Part shown: piece by piece, positions 6,788 to 13,456 of the stretch | Numbering within the stretch: position 1 is the first letter of the stretch | Layout of the letters: each line of letters starts with the position of its first letter | Origin: JALRHH01 sp964638875 | GTDB lineage: Bacteria; Patescibacteriota; Saccharimonadia; Saccharimonadales; JALRHH01 | Direction: 5' to 3' | Assembly (NCBI GenBank): GCA_964638875.1 | Contig: CAZXBL010000027.1 | Location: forward strand, 1 to 13,923 | Length of the DNA stretch: 13,923 bases | Notes under the pieces: generated by a model | Told to the model about the DNA's origin: nothing | Databases searched by the model: none | What the model saw: only the letters and a program-made list of their open reading frames with translations | Made by a program: the position numbers and the translations under genes

Positions 6788-7987
6788 CTAGAGCCATTCG
6801 GGACCTGTCGGCTTGCCGGTGTTTGTGATGACCTCGTCCGCAACGACTTCACTCCGGTCGATTGGCCAGAGGTCCGTACCGTTGATGTAGTCCGGCTTCA
6901 CACGGAAGATGTCACCCTGCTGCGGCACCCGGAGCCCCTCGCGGAGAGCCACTTGCGCGCCGATCGGGATGTTAGCCACAGCCTCGACAAGCTGACGCGC
7001 AGTGTTGATACTGACTTTCCCATCCTTAATCAAGAACTCCTCAGCATTGCTGAGAGTGATCGGCTCATCTTCAGGGAATGGGTAATCCGTGGTCTCGTTG
7101 GTGCTCGCCGTGCCTTCAGTGAGCGCGATGATCAACGACTGCACGTTTGGCAGGTAGTGGATGTCAGGAACCTGCACCACACGCTCCGGACCGAATATCT
7201 CGGACCAGTAGCTGGTGGTGTAGGTATTCCTACCGATCTGCAGGAAGAAGGCGTGCGCCTGCTTCAACAGGTCCTGGACGACCTCTTGGGTTGACGGCAA
7301 GTCGTTTTGATCGATCTGGTGGCCGTTGACGGCAACCTTCTCGAAGACCTCCTTGCCGAAGATCCGTATCAACTGCTTCTCGCTCAGCCCGTCATGTGCC
7401 GTGGCATCGGAGACAGAGAAGTCGTAGCGCTTCAGCCCGATTTGGTTGACGTACGCTCGGGTGAGATACGCCGCACCAAACAGGCCATAGTGCGGGTCCT
7501 CCGGGGAGTCACCGCCAGCACGCTCAGGCACCATCAGGGTAAGTTGGTGGACGATCTTCTCGGCCTCCATCTCGAACTGCGGTCGGCACAGTACGAACTG
7601 ATCGACGATGTCCCCGAAGATACCGATAGCTACGTGGACATCGTAACCGGGGAGTGCCCAGCTGCTCAGGTCGTACAGCTCGGGCAAAACCTGGAGGGCC
7701 ACATCGACGTTGCCGCCCATGCTGCCAGTGGTGTCCAGACGCATCTCGATCGGCATGGAACAGCCGATCGTCAACCTGAACATCCCCTTGTGAGGACCGT
7801 TGGTGATCTCCTCGAAGCGCAGCCGTGAAGGCCGGATGACGCCGTACTCTGACGGATCGACGAGGGGGTTCAGCTTGCCGGTGTTGTGAGCTTGCTGCTC
7901 AGCACGCCGGGTTGCCGGACCACTCGGCGGTACGTACGCCTTGGATGCCGCGGCGTAGGCTTCTCGGGTGAAGGTGCTTCTTCCCAT
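6788..7987 (-). CDS. vWA-domain protein with MIDAS motif
   Basis: A 399-aa protein; ATG 7987 is chosen because longer frames overlap the upstream gene. A von Willebrand A fold begins near residue 70. DTTGSMG (85-91) is a DxTxS metal-ion-dependent adhesion site of the DTTGSM type known from alpha-kinase-linked vWA proteins. GIFGD (122-126) supplies a later acidic residue, and GGDSPEDPHYGL (158-169) matches the GGGDxPE...aL helix typical of intracellular vWA domains. No signal peptide or membrane span is seen, so it is probably cytoplasmic. The N-terminal 50 residues are polar and look disordered; the C-terminal ~130 residues are of unknown fold. It sits 34 bp from each flanking gene of the operon. 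vWA proteins usually mediate Mg-dependent protein-protein contacts, so it may link the kinase-like and PurA-like partners; that is inference. Confidence 0.8.
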   Translation of the reverse strand: MGRSTFTREAYAAASKAYVPPSGPATRRAEQQAHNTGKLNPLVDPSEYGVIRPSRLRFEEITNGPHKGMFRLTIGCSMPIEMRLDTTGSMGGNVDVALQVLPELYDLSSWALPGYDVHVAIGIFGDIVDQFVLCRPQFEMEAEKIVHQLTLMVPERAGGDSPEDPHYGLFGAAYLTRAYVNQIGLKRYDFSVSDATAHDGLSEKQLIRIFGKEVFEKVAVNGHQIDQNDLPSTQEVVQDLLKQAHAFFLQIGRNTYTTSYWSEIFGPERVVQVPDIHYLPNVQSLIIALTEGTASTNETTDYPFPEDEPITLSNAEEFLIKDGKVSINTARQLVEAVANIPIGAQVALREGLRVPQQGDIFRVKPDYINGTDLWPIDRSEVVADEVITNTGKPTGPEWL

Positions 7988-8021
7988 GGTTGTCTGGTTT
8001 CCTTTTCTGAAAGGCCGCTTG

Positions 8022-8843
8022 TTAGAGCGGCAAGGGTATGAACGGGTGGAACTTGCGACCCCAGAGCTCTTCGAGCAAGTCGTAGAGCTGCCTGTGAGCC
8101 TTTTCGGCATCACTCTCTCGACGGCTTGCGTAGCGCCAGACAAGTTCGAGGTACCGACGATCCTTGTCGTCGAGCTCACCGTCGTAAGGGTAATCACCGA
8201 TCTCAGGATCTCCGCCGATGGCTGCGAATGCCGTCTTAGCGGCACTGGCGATGTCATCCTTGCGGATCTCCGCCGGAATCTTTCCCTGGTGCGTCAGTGA
8301 CGACGACCAGTCGAAGGTAATGGCGAAGTGCCGTTCCGGTAACAGCAGGATATTGCCCCCGCTGAGTGCGCGAATGGCGATTCCTTGGCCGTGGGCGAAC
8401 GCCGCAAGCTTCAACAGCCGTCCCAGGATCCAGGCGCTCGTCTTGAGATCAACGCGCATTCCGTGCTTGGTCGCCAGGTTGCTGAGCGGCACCAGCTCGG
8501 TGACGTCATCAACCTCCGTAAACGCCAGGATATTGACCCGGCGTCTGCCTTGCTCTTCACCGGAGACGAAGCTGTCCACCAGTTGCGGGAACAGGTAGTC
8601 GTAGCTCAGACGTCCTTCGTTGGTCTCGGCAAATTTCGCCTCGAACAGGTCTGACGTTTGCTTCAGCTTTCCAAGAACGTAGGCCGCTCGATCGAGCCCA
8701 CCGTTGTGCTCCACTTCTGCGGCGATTTGTAGCAGGCACTGCCGTCCCGTCTCCACCTCTTCGCAGAGGTAGATGCGGTAGGTTTCTGTCTCTGCTACTC
8801 TCTCGCCGACTTGGTACTGGTTTGAACCATTGGTCAGGATCAA
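8022..8843 (-). CDS. protein kinase-like protein, probable pseudokinase
   Basis: A 273-aa protein, first gene of the operon. It starts at TTG 8843, supported by a near-perfect Shine-Dalgarno 7 nt upstream; there is no nearby ATG. Kinase landmarks: residues 10-25 resemble the N-lobe start; LLQI (37-40) sits where VAIK should be, without the Lys; the catalytic loop is IRALSGGNIL (157-166), aligning with HRDLKPENIL but with HRD changed to IRA while Asn164 is kept; FDWS (177-180) replaces DFG, keeping Asp178; KDDIASAAKTAFAAIGG (195-211) matches the 'kDi.slg..l..l.gg' helix. Two of the usual catalytic residues are therefore missing while both Mg-binding positions remain. ATP or ligand sensing without phosphotransfer is plausible, as in other pseudokinases. 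Alternatives are an aminoglycoside-phosphotransferase-like fold or a divergent active kinase. Confidence 0.7.
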   Translation of the reverse strand: MILTNGSNQYQVGERVAETETYRIYLCEEVETGRQCLLQIAAEVEHNGGLDRAAYVLGKLKQTSDLFEAKFAETNEGRLSYDYLFPQLVDSFVSGEEQGRRRVNILAFTEVDDVTELVPLSNLATKHGMRVDLKTSAWILGRLLKLAAFAHGQGIAIRALSGGNILLLPERHFAITFDWSSSLTHQGKIPAEIRKDDIASAAKTAFAAIGGDPEIGDYPYDGELDDKDRRYLELVWRYASRRESDAEKAHRQLYDLLEELWGRKFHPFIPLPL

Positions 8844-8850
8844 ACTGTTT

Positions 8851-8858
8851 CACCTCCC
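8851..8858 (-). promoter_or_regulatory. strong Shine-Dalgarno GGGAGGTG fixing a TTG start
   Basis: GGGAGGTG, 7 nt before TTG 8843, is the best ribosome site in the central region and identifies the unusual start codon of the kinase-like gene. Confidence 0.7.
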
Positions 8859-8947
8859 TTCAGGGCAAATGAACTTCGGGCTAACTCGAATTTACCTATC
8901 GGTCTTTCAACTCCTCTCTATTTTGATTTTAGTCGAATTTCGAGTTG

Positions 8948-8992
8948 TTAACGTACTGGCGAGTCACCGAAGTAACAGGCCCAAAACTTCAT
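8948..8992 (-). CDS. possible 14-codon leader peptide
   Basis: In the predicted leader of the four-gene operon, ATG 8992 opens a 14-codon frame (MKFWACYFGDSPVR) ending in TAA at 8948. It is unusually aromatic, with one Trp and one Cys. A hairpin, ATCAAG (8991-8996) with CTTGAT (9008-9013), overlaps its start. The Shine-Dalgarno is weak (GAAG), so translation is uncertain; chance is a real alternative. Confidence 0.2.
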   Translation of the reverse strand: MKFWACYFGDSPVR

Positions 8993-9040
8993 CAAGAAGT
9001 CTTCAACTTGATATAATTGCAAATTTATTGCCAAAATGCA

Positions 9041-9074
9041 AGTGTATAAGTTGATAGTGTTATATATACACTTA
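9041..9074. promoter_or_regulatory. 9+9 bp inverted repeat over operon promoter (operator candidate)
   Basis: AAGTGTATA (9041-9049) and TATACACTT (9066-9074) are exact reverse complements 16 nt apart. The right arm overlaps the -10 box and the left arm lies just past the predicted start, the geometry of a repressor operator. A third partial copy, AGTGT (9057-9061), lies between them. It could also fold as a terminator for the upstream helicase operon. Confidence 0.4.
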
Positions 9075-9092
9075 GTATTAATTATTGTCAAT
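9064..9092 (-). promoter_or_regulatory. promoter of the four-gene operon
   Basis: On the minus strand TTGACA (9092-9087), 17 nt, then TATATA (9069-9064). The predicted start is near 9057, giving a ~214-nt leader before TTG 8843. It lies just past the helicase stop at 9134, so the operon can be transcribed independently of the toxin-helicase operon. The 8844-9133 interval holds only this promoter, the repeat, the possible leader peptide and a distant AACTCGAA/TTCGAGTT pair (8883-8890, 8939-8946). Confidence 0.55.
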
Positions 9093-9133
9093 GCTTTATT
9101 TCGCAAATTACACTAACTGTCAGATGTACTACC

Positions 9134-10921
9134 TTATAAAAGTTTGTTGAGACGGGCCCAGATAGCGGCGGGTTGACGCTGAAGAGCGGCACAAACTTCA
9201 TTGAGCGGAGTACCGCTTTGAAACAAATCCAGTAGCTGCGCGTCTTCCTCGGAATCCCATCGCTTAAATGCCCGCGGGTGCTCGGCAATTGTTTCTTGCC
9301 GCCTTTCAACAAAGCCTGAAGATTTGATAACGTCGATTGGTACGGATTCCGTAATCGTGTCAGTTGCCGGCGGTTCGGCCACTGATTCATCTGCGGCTAC
9401 TAGTGGCGTACATTTTTCAACGATTGCCAGGAGCTCATCACCATATTTGTCTAATTTGGTCGGGCCGAAACCCTTGAGCTTTATTAATTGCCCTTTGGAA
9501 CGGGGCAGTTCGATGGCTATCAGCTCCAAAGCACTATCATGTGCTATGACATAAGGCGGCAAGTGGTCTGCACTGGCACGCTGCAGTCGCCACTGCTTAA
9601 GCTCAGCCAATAGATTGTTATCTAGTTCTTTCTCAGGTACAGCTTCTGAAATATGTTCTGTTGCTTCAGCAGTTACAGCCGCCAGAGCCGACGAAGCCGA
9701 CCTTAGTTCTTTATCAAGTTCATAGATTTCGGCGTGCATATTAAGCGCCATCCGGTTAATACCAGTAAGATACAGTCCGCCCAGGCTACGAACACGTGAG
9801 AGTGCCACATAGCCCATACCCGGAGTGAAAGACTTGCTCAGGTCGATTTCGGCGCTATCCAGGCTCATGCCCTGGCTTTTATGAATGGTGATGGCCCAGG
9901 CTAACCTGAGCGGCAGCTGCATGACCTCAGCCCGCACTTTTCCGTCTTCTTCCAGTTTCCAGCTATGCGCCACTACATTCAAATTGCGCTGGCTATTCAC
10001 TAGCCGCACCAGAGGTTGCCCATCCTGGAATGCTATCACCCGCCCTCGCGATCCGTTAACAAAACCGCTACCCGCATTATTGGCCACAAACATAACTTCG
10101 GCACCAATTTTTAGTTCCAGCACTTCCGGTGCCAAAATGCTGCGTCGCAGTTGTTCCACCTTAGCGGCCGCGCCCTTTGTCCGCATTTCGTATTCATGAG
10201 ATTCTTCGTCCAGCGATTCCAGATGTCGTTGGTTTATGGTGTCGATATCGATGTTATGGGCATAGAGCCGGGTCACCGGTACATTTGGCTGGGGGCTGAC
10301 GCCAAGACGACTGCGGATAGTTTCTTCGTGAACCGTTTCCAGTTCTCCCAGACGCATGGCTTCCAGTAGCTCAAGCAACCCATCTTCTTGCTGACGATGC
10401 TGCTCGCTCAGATAACAGATTTTGGGCTTCAGCTCCTCCCACGCTGATGACATGTGGGCGAAGTCTGATATTTCCGACGAGCGGGTTACCGGCGGCAACT
10501 GGAATAAATCGCCGATTAGGATTACCTGCAAGCCGCCGAAGGGCTGGTCGTCCTTGCGGATAAGCTTGCAGGCCTCGTTTATCATATCGAGGCGCCTGCC
10601 ATGCAGCATAGAAATCTCATCAATCACCAGCACGTCAGTCGCGTTATAACGTTTGGCGAGCCGTGCATTGCCGGAAAGCTGCTGTCTGTCCCATGGGTTC
10701 AGCTGGTCACGAATTCCCAGGCCGGACCAAGAGTGAATGGTCGTACCGCTGATGTGCGTTGCGGCGATTCCGGTACTGGCCGTAACCGCTACCGTCTTAC
10801 CGGCAGCCCTGGCCCGCTCAATATATGAGTTAAGGATATACGTCTTGCCGGATCCAGGCGGCCCGGTCAAAAAGACTGATTCACCTGCCAGCATAACCGT
10901 CATCGCCTGTGCTTGTTTCAT
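9134..10921 (-). CDS. Pif1/RecD-like helicase with HRDC and C-terminal HTH-like tail
   Basis: A superfamily 1B DNA helicase, 595 aa from ATG 10921. That start is chosen because it overlaps the Fic stop as ATGA; a GTG 30 nt upstream is an alternative. Walker A is GPPGSGKT (20-27), Walker B DEIS (101-104), motif III GDLFQLPPV (137-145), and late motifs are ITIHKSQGMSL (344-354) and YVALSRVRSL (371-380), all typical of Pif1 ATP-driven 5'-3' unwinding. Residues 435-505 form an HRDC-type nucleic-acid-binding domain with LIKLKGFGPTKLDKYG (479-494). After a disordered acidic linker, residues 553-595 (RWDSEEDAQLL...) look like a small SANT/HTH-type fold. It is the third gene after antitoxin and Fic toxin and is translationally coupled to them, suggesting co-expression. 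Confidence 0.9.
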   Translation of the reverse strand: MKQAQAMTVMLAGESVFLTGPPGSGKTYILNSYIERARAAGKTVAVTASTGIAATHISGTTIHSWSGLGIRDQLNPWDRQQLSGNARLAKRYNATDVLVIDEISMLHGRRLDMINEACKLIRKDDQPFGGLQVILIGDLFQLPPVTRSSEISDFAHMSSAWEELKPKICYLSEQHRQQEDGLLELLEAMRLGELETVHEETIRSRLGVSPQPNVPVTRLYAHNIDIDTINQRHLESLDEESHEYEMRTKGAAAKVEQLRRSILAPEVLELKIGAEVMFVANNAGSGFVNGSRGRVIAFQDGQPLVRLVNSQRNLNVVAHSWKLEEDGKVRAEVMQLPLRLAWAITIHKSQGMSLDSAEIDLSKSFTPGMGYVALSRVRSLGGLYLTGINRMALNMHAEIYELDKELRSASSALAAVTAEATEHISEAVPEKELDNNLLAELKQWRLQRASADHLPPYVIAHDSALELIAIELPRSKGQLIKLKGFGPTKLDKYGDELLAIVEKCTPLVAADESVAEPPATDTITESVPIDVIKSSGFVERRQETIAEHPRAFKRWDSEEDAQLLDLFQSGTPLNEVCAALQRQPAAIWARLNKLL

Positions 10922-11307
10922 TGGTCTACCTTGCAATGCTGTTTTAGCCACTTAGCTATCTGGGAAATATCCAAATGTTCAGTAGCTACTCGCACTGAAA
11001 AATCCTCCAATTCGCCTCGCTTTGCAGTAAAAATTATTTTGTTCCTTTTCAAGAATAAAACGCCAGCGGTTATACCGGTCCTTTTATTGCCGTCACCAAA
11101 TGGATGATCGGCAATAATGTTGCGTATGTAAACAGCGGCTTTCTCAAAAATATCCCGATATTGTTCGACGCCAAAAACCTCTTGCTTGACCGCATCCACG
11201 ACAGACTTGATACGCTCTAAATCACGCGTACCATGCGAACCTCCATAGCGCTCTATTAGCTTAAAATGAGCCAGCAATATTTCTTCCTCAGATAGGTAAT
11301 GTATCAT
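10918..11307 (-). CDS. Fic/Doc-family toxin
   Basis: A 129-aa Fic-fold protein of Doc size. The active-site motif HPFGDGNKRT (68-77) matches the Doc type HxFxDxNKR rather than the AMPylating HPFxxGNGR. Doc of phage P1 phosphorylates EF-Tu and stops translation, so a similar kinase-type toxin is likely, although the target here is not shown. No inhibitory (S/T)xxxE(G/N) helix is evident in the protein, so neutralisation presumably falls to the AbrB-like protein upstream. Its ATG overlaps the antitoxin stop (ATGA, 11304-11307) and its own TGA overlaps the helicase ATG (10918-10921), so all three are probably made from one message. Confidence 0.9.
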   Translation of the reverse strand: MIHYLSEEEILLAHFKLIERYGGSHGTRDLERIKSVVDAVKQEVFGVEQYRDIFEKAAVYIRNIIADHPFGDGNKRTGITAGVLFLKRNKIIFTAKRGELEDFSVRVATEHLDISQIAKWLKQHCKVDQ

Positions 11308-11507
11308 CGCTTGGCAAGATTTTTGAGATCTTGGTCGTAAGTATCCATGAATTTTTCAAGGTCACTCATAAATTTAGAGTGCTTATGTGTTTTTGGTTTG
11401 ATCTCTATTTCAATCTCATCACCAATATTTATACCCAGCTCTTTGAGCTGTTTTTTTGGAATAGTTATGCCTACACTAGAACCGATTTTAATAACCTTTT
11501 GTGTCAT
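11304..11507 (-). CDS. AbrB/MazE-type antitoxin
   Basis: A 67-aa SpoVT/AbrB-fold DNA-binding protein. Residues 1-39 (VIKIGSSVGITIPKKQL, then a beta-rich segment ending in EIEIEI) form the swapped-hairpin dimer that binds DNA. The charged tail 40-67 is the likely toxin-neutralising segment. It precedes the Fic gene with a 4-nt overlap and should repress the operon through the palindrome at 11522-11535. It has no Shine-Dalgarno; the -10 box ends 6 nt before its ATG, predicting a leaderless mRNA. Confidence 0.85.
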   Translation of the reverse strand: MTQKVIKIGSSVGITIPKKQLKELGINIGDEIEIEIKPKTHKHSKFMSDLEKFMDTYDQDLKNLAKR

Positions 11508-11513
11508 ACATAC

Positions 11514-11541
11514 ATTATAACAATATTATAATATTTGTCTA
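11514..11541 (-). promoter_or_regulatory. toxin-antitoxin promoter with palindromic spacer
   Basis: Minus strand: TAGACA (11541-11536), 16-nt spacer, TATAAT (11519-11514), with the predicted +1 at the A of ATG 11507. The spacer contains the perfect 14-bp palindrome AATATTATAATATT (11522-11535), well placed for repressor binding by the encoded AbrB-like dimer. Confidence 0.55.
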
Positions 11542-11589
11542 CTGGTTAGCGATGAGAATTAGATCCGTTTTATTCTAAATTTAGATGGT

Positions 11590-12213
11590 CTATCCGCAGT
11601 CGACGCCATCGAACTTTGGTACTTGGGCGGGTGTGCAAACAGCATACCAGGCTGACCAGTTGCGTTCACCGCGTCGGGCACTCACATATTTATTATGGTA
11701 GGCGAAATCAATGTTTTCAGCTGGATTCAGTATTGGTATACCATTCAGTTGCATCAGTCCGTAATCATTTGTATCTGAAATTTCATTGGGATCGCAATCA
11801 GATTCTTCTACCATGACTAACATAGCTATGTCTACCGGCCAGTCATATTGCGCTACTAAAGGGCGGTACTGTTCGCAGCCAACTGGATAGGTGACTTCGG
11901 GTATATTTTCGGCAGGAAGCTTAGGCTGCTCCGCCACGGGTACCTGTGAAGGCAGAGAAGTGTCAACAATTGCAGTAGGCTCAGGTAGCGGGACCGCCGT
12001 CATCGCTTCTGGCTCTGTTGGAGTAATTTGTTGATCGACTGCTATGACGCCCAGTTGTTGCTCAGGCGGCGTGACCGGCATTTCGATGGCCATCACCCCA
12101 TTTTTTTCTGGATTCTCAATGTCATGATTATGTAGGACCGCTAGGCTAACCATTAACATCCCGGCGATACTTGTTGCTAGTACGCGTTCTCTTAGTCCTA
12201 ATCTCTCAGGCAT
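11590..12213 (-). CDS. membrane-anchored lytic transglycosylase-like protein
   Basis: A 207-aa protein starting at ATG 12213 behind the strong ribosome site AGGAGGAG (12217-12224). Residues 10-28 form a hydrophobic N-terminal anchor or signal (VLATSIAGMLMVSLAVL) with no clear cleavage site. Residues 30-105 are a Pro/Glu/Thr-rich spacer that could cross the wall. Residues 113-207 form a compact SLT/lysozyme-like domain: MLVMVEESDCDPNEIS (131-146) carries the probable catalytic Glu137, and DYGLMQLN (150-157) is the typical second motif. Four Cys (113, 140, 193, 206) could form disulfides outside the cell. It would cut or bind peptidoglycan, either its own or that of a host cell if this is an epibiont; the latter is speculation. 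Confidence 0.8.
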   Translation of the reverse strand: MPERLGLRERVLATSIAGMLMVSLAVLHNHDIENPEKNGVMAIEMPVTPPEQQLGVIAVDQQITPTEPEAMTAVPLPEPTAIVDTSLPSQVPVAEQPKLPAENIPEVTYPVGCEQYRPLVAQYDWPVDIAMLVMVEESDCDPNEISDTNDYGLMQLNGIPILNPAENIDFAYHNKYVSARRGERNWSAWYAVCTPAQVPKFDGVDCG

Positions 12214-12407
12214 AGGCTCCTCCTATGTTCTTACCTAATATCAATAGAGTTCGCACTTAGGCGAAGTCCATGCATGCCTGTTTAGTGTTTGCTACCAAAA
12301 TTATGTGATGTACCAATCTTTGTGGGCACAGTTCAATCATGTTAGTAAGCACTAAGTTAACAAGATGCACTTAAATTGTAATCTATTTTGTTTAGAAGAC
12401 AAACTTG
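12214..12407. other. intergenic gap upstream of the transglycosylase gene
   Basis: Holds the transglycosylase Shine-Dalgarno and an imperfect inverted repeat (12282-12296 with 12341-12355). No convincing -35/-10 pair was found. Confidence 0.3.
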
Positions 12408-12938
12408 TTATGCCGTTAGACGTTTAACCTCTATTAAAGTTTGTTCCGGTGTTTGGTTGGTTGAATCAATGACAACTTCACTAGGATCAATTTTAGACAT
12501 TACACCTTTATAAAGACGTTCGAAGTCAATGGGCATGACAACATATGAACGTTGACTGTTACGTTCCTCGAGCACTGTCTTATCTGCCGTTATCACTATA
12601 GACTTGTAGACAAATCCGTAACGATTTAAAACTTCAACAATGGTTTTGATGCTGCCTTGATTACTACTTTCATCGTCCCAAGTAAATAATCCGTCAACCA
12701 CCATCGTATAATCTCCTTGTTTACAGTATTCCTCCAGGACTGCCAGTAGGTTACGGAATGCACGCTTGTGTTCATCCTGGTTTACATCGGGGACCTCCCG
12801 GCCGATCAAATGAAAGCCCCAACGAAAAACATCATGATCAAGTCGTGCGACTTTACCCTCCAGTGATTTAGCAAAGGCCGTTACGATTGTGCCTTTACCG
12901 GATGCCGGTGCTCCGCGAAAAATATATGCCTGTTTCAT
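12408..12938 (-). CDS. P-loop kinase of the AAA_33/zeta-toxin-like group
   Basis: A 176-aa P-loop protein with Walker A GAPASGKGT (9-17), a conserved DHD segment (RLDHDVFRWGF, residues 32-42) where this group binds substrate, MVVDGLF (79-85) as the Walker-B-like strand, and RNSQRS (126-131) as a probable lid arginine cluster. The size matches small nucleotide, polynucleotide or antibiotic kinases; the substrate cannot be named. It begins 28 bp after the asparaginase stop and is probably in the same transcript as the AspRS and asparaginase genes, with no obvious Shine-Dalgarno. A zeta-type toxin is possible, but no epsilon-like antitoxin lies beside it. Confidence 0.7.
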   Translation of the reverse strand: MKQAYIFRGAPASGKGTIVTAFAKSLEGKVARLDHDVFRWGFHLIGREVPDVNQDEHKRAFRNLLAVLEEYCKQGDYTMVVDGLFTWDDESSNQGSIKTIVEVLNRYGFVYKSIVITADKTVLEERNSQRSYVVMPIDFERLYKGVMSKIDPSEVVIDSTNQTPEQTLIEVKRLTA

Positions 12939-12966
12939 GATTGGGTTTAGATTTGAACCTTATTTG

Positions 12967-13455
12967 TCACCTTCCGACGAATTGGCCAGTTTCGGGATCT
13001 TTATGAATCTGATCCCAGGGCAAGACCCGGCCACTCATAGCAATGTAAATACCTCTCTCTAAAATTGTCAGTGCGCCAACAGCCATACCTACATTGAAAT
13101 CCGCGTCAGATCCGGCAAATAGTTCCGGCATTGCCGAGCCGGTCAATACAATTATTTTGTCTGTAATAGTTTGAAGGGTCTCGGCGGTTTTGGTCATGGT
13201 GTCAGTACCATGGGTAATTACAATGTGACTCTCAGGAACCTTTTGGCAGGTTTCCAGTATCAGTTGACGATCCTCTTCCGTCATATCCATACTGTCTTTC
13301 CTGAGTAAAGGTATAAAACGATAAGTGAACAATGGGTCAACCCGTTTCAAAATTCTTTCGGCTGCCGGATCGGCAATCTCAAAATTATAAACATTGGCTC
13401 CACGCCTATAATCTTTATCGATCGTGCCGCCAGCCTGCAAGAAAACTATTCTCAT
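12967..13455 (-). CDS. short single-domain asparaginase homologue
   Basis: 162 aa, about half of the ~330-aa L-asparaginase family; it corresponds only to the N-terminal catalytic domain. QAGGTIDKDY (7-16) carries the nucleophile Thr11, and ITHGTDTMTKTAETL (80-94) carries Thr84-Asp85. VLTGSAMPELFAGSDADFN (103-121) matches the TGAMRP..SDG.N region. I could not place the usual catalytic Lys with confidence. The gene ends cleanly in TGA after a GRVLPWD...G.F.GR segment that aligns with the end of the first domain, so it looks like a genuine short form rather than a truncation. It begins one base past the AspRS stop (TAG-T-ATG). It probably hydrolyses asparagine or a related amide, or acts as an ammonia-donor domain; the reaction is unproved. 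Confidence 0.8.
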   Translation of the reverse strand: MRIVFLQAGGTIDKDYRRGANVYNFEIADPAAERILKRVDPLFTYRFIPLLRKDSMDMTEEDRQLILETCQKVPESHIVITHGTDTMTKTAETLQTITDKIIVLTGSAMPELFAGSDADFNVGMAVGALTILERGIYIAMSGRVLPWDQIHKDPETGQFVGR

Positions 13456-13456
13456 A

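Noticed and set aside
6776..7828. Plus-strand frames of 172-173 aa opposite the vWA gene
   Set aside because: Antisense shadows; the minus frame carries clear vWA motifs and operon spacing.
11574..11585. 12-bp palindrome TCTAAATTTAGA
   Set aside because: AT-rich, isolated, just past a stop codon; easily explained by chance or weak termination.
12408..12938. Zeta toxin of a toxin-antitoxin pair
   Set aside because: No small antitoxin gene is adjacent; the gene sits in the AspRS-asparaginase transcript, so a metabolic kinase is at least as likely.
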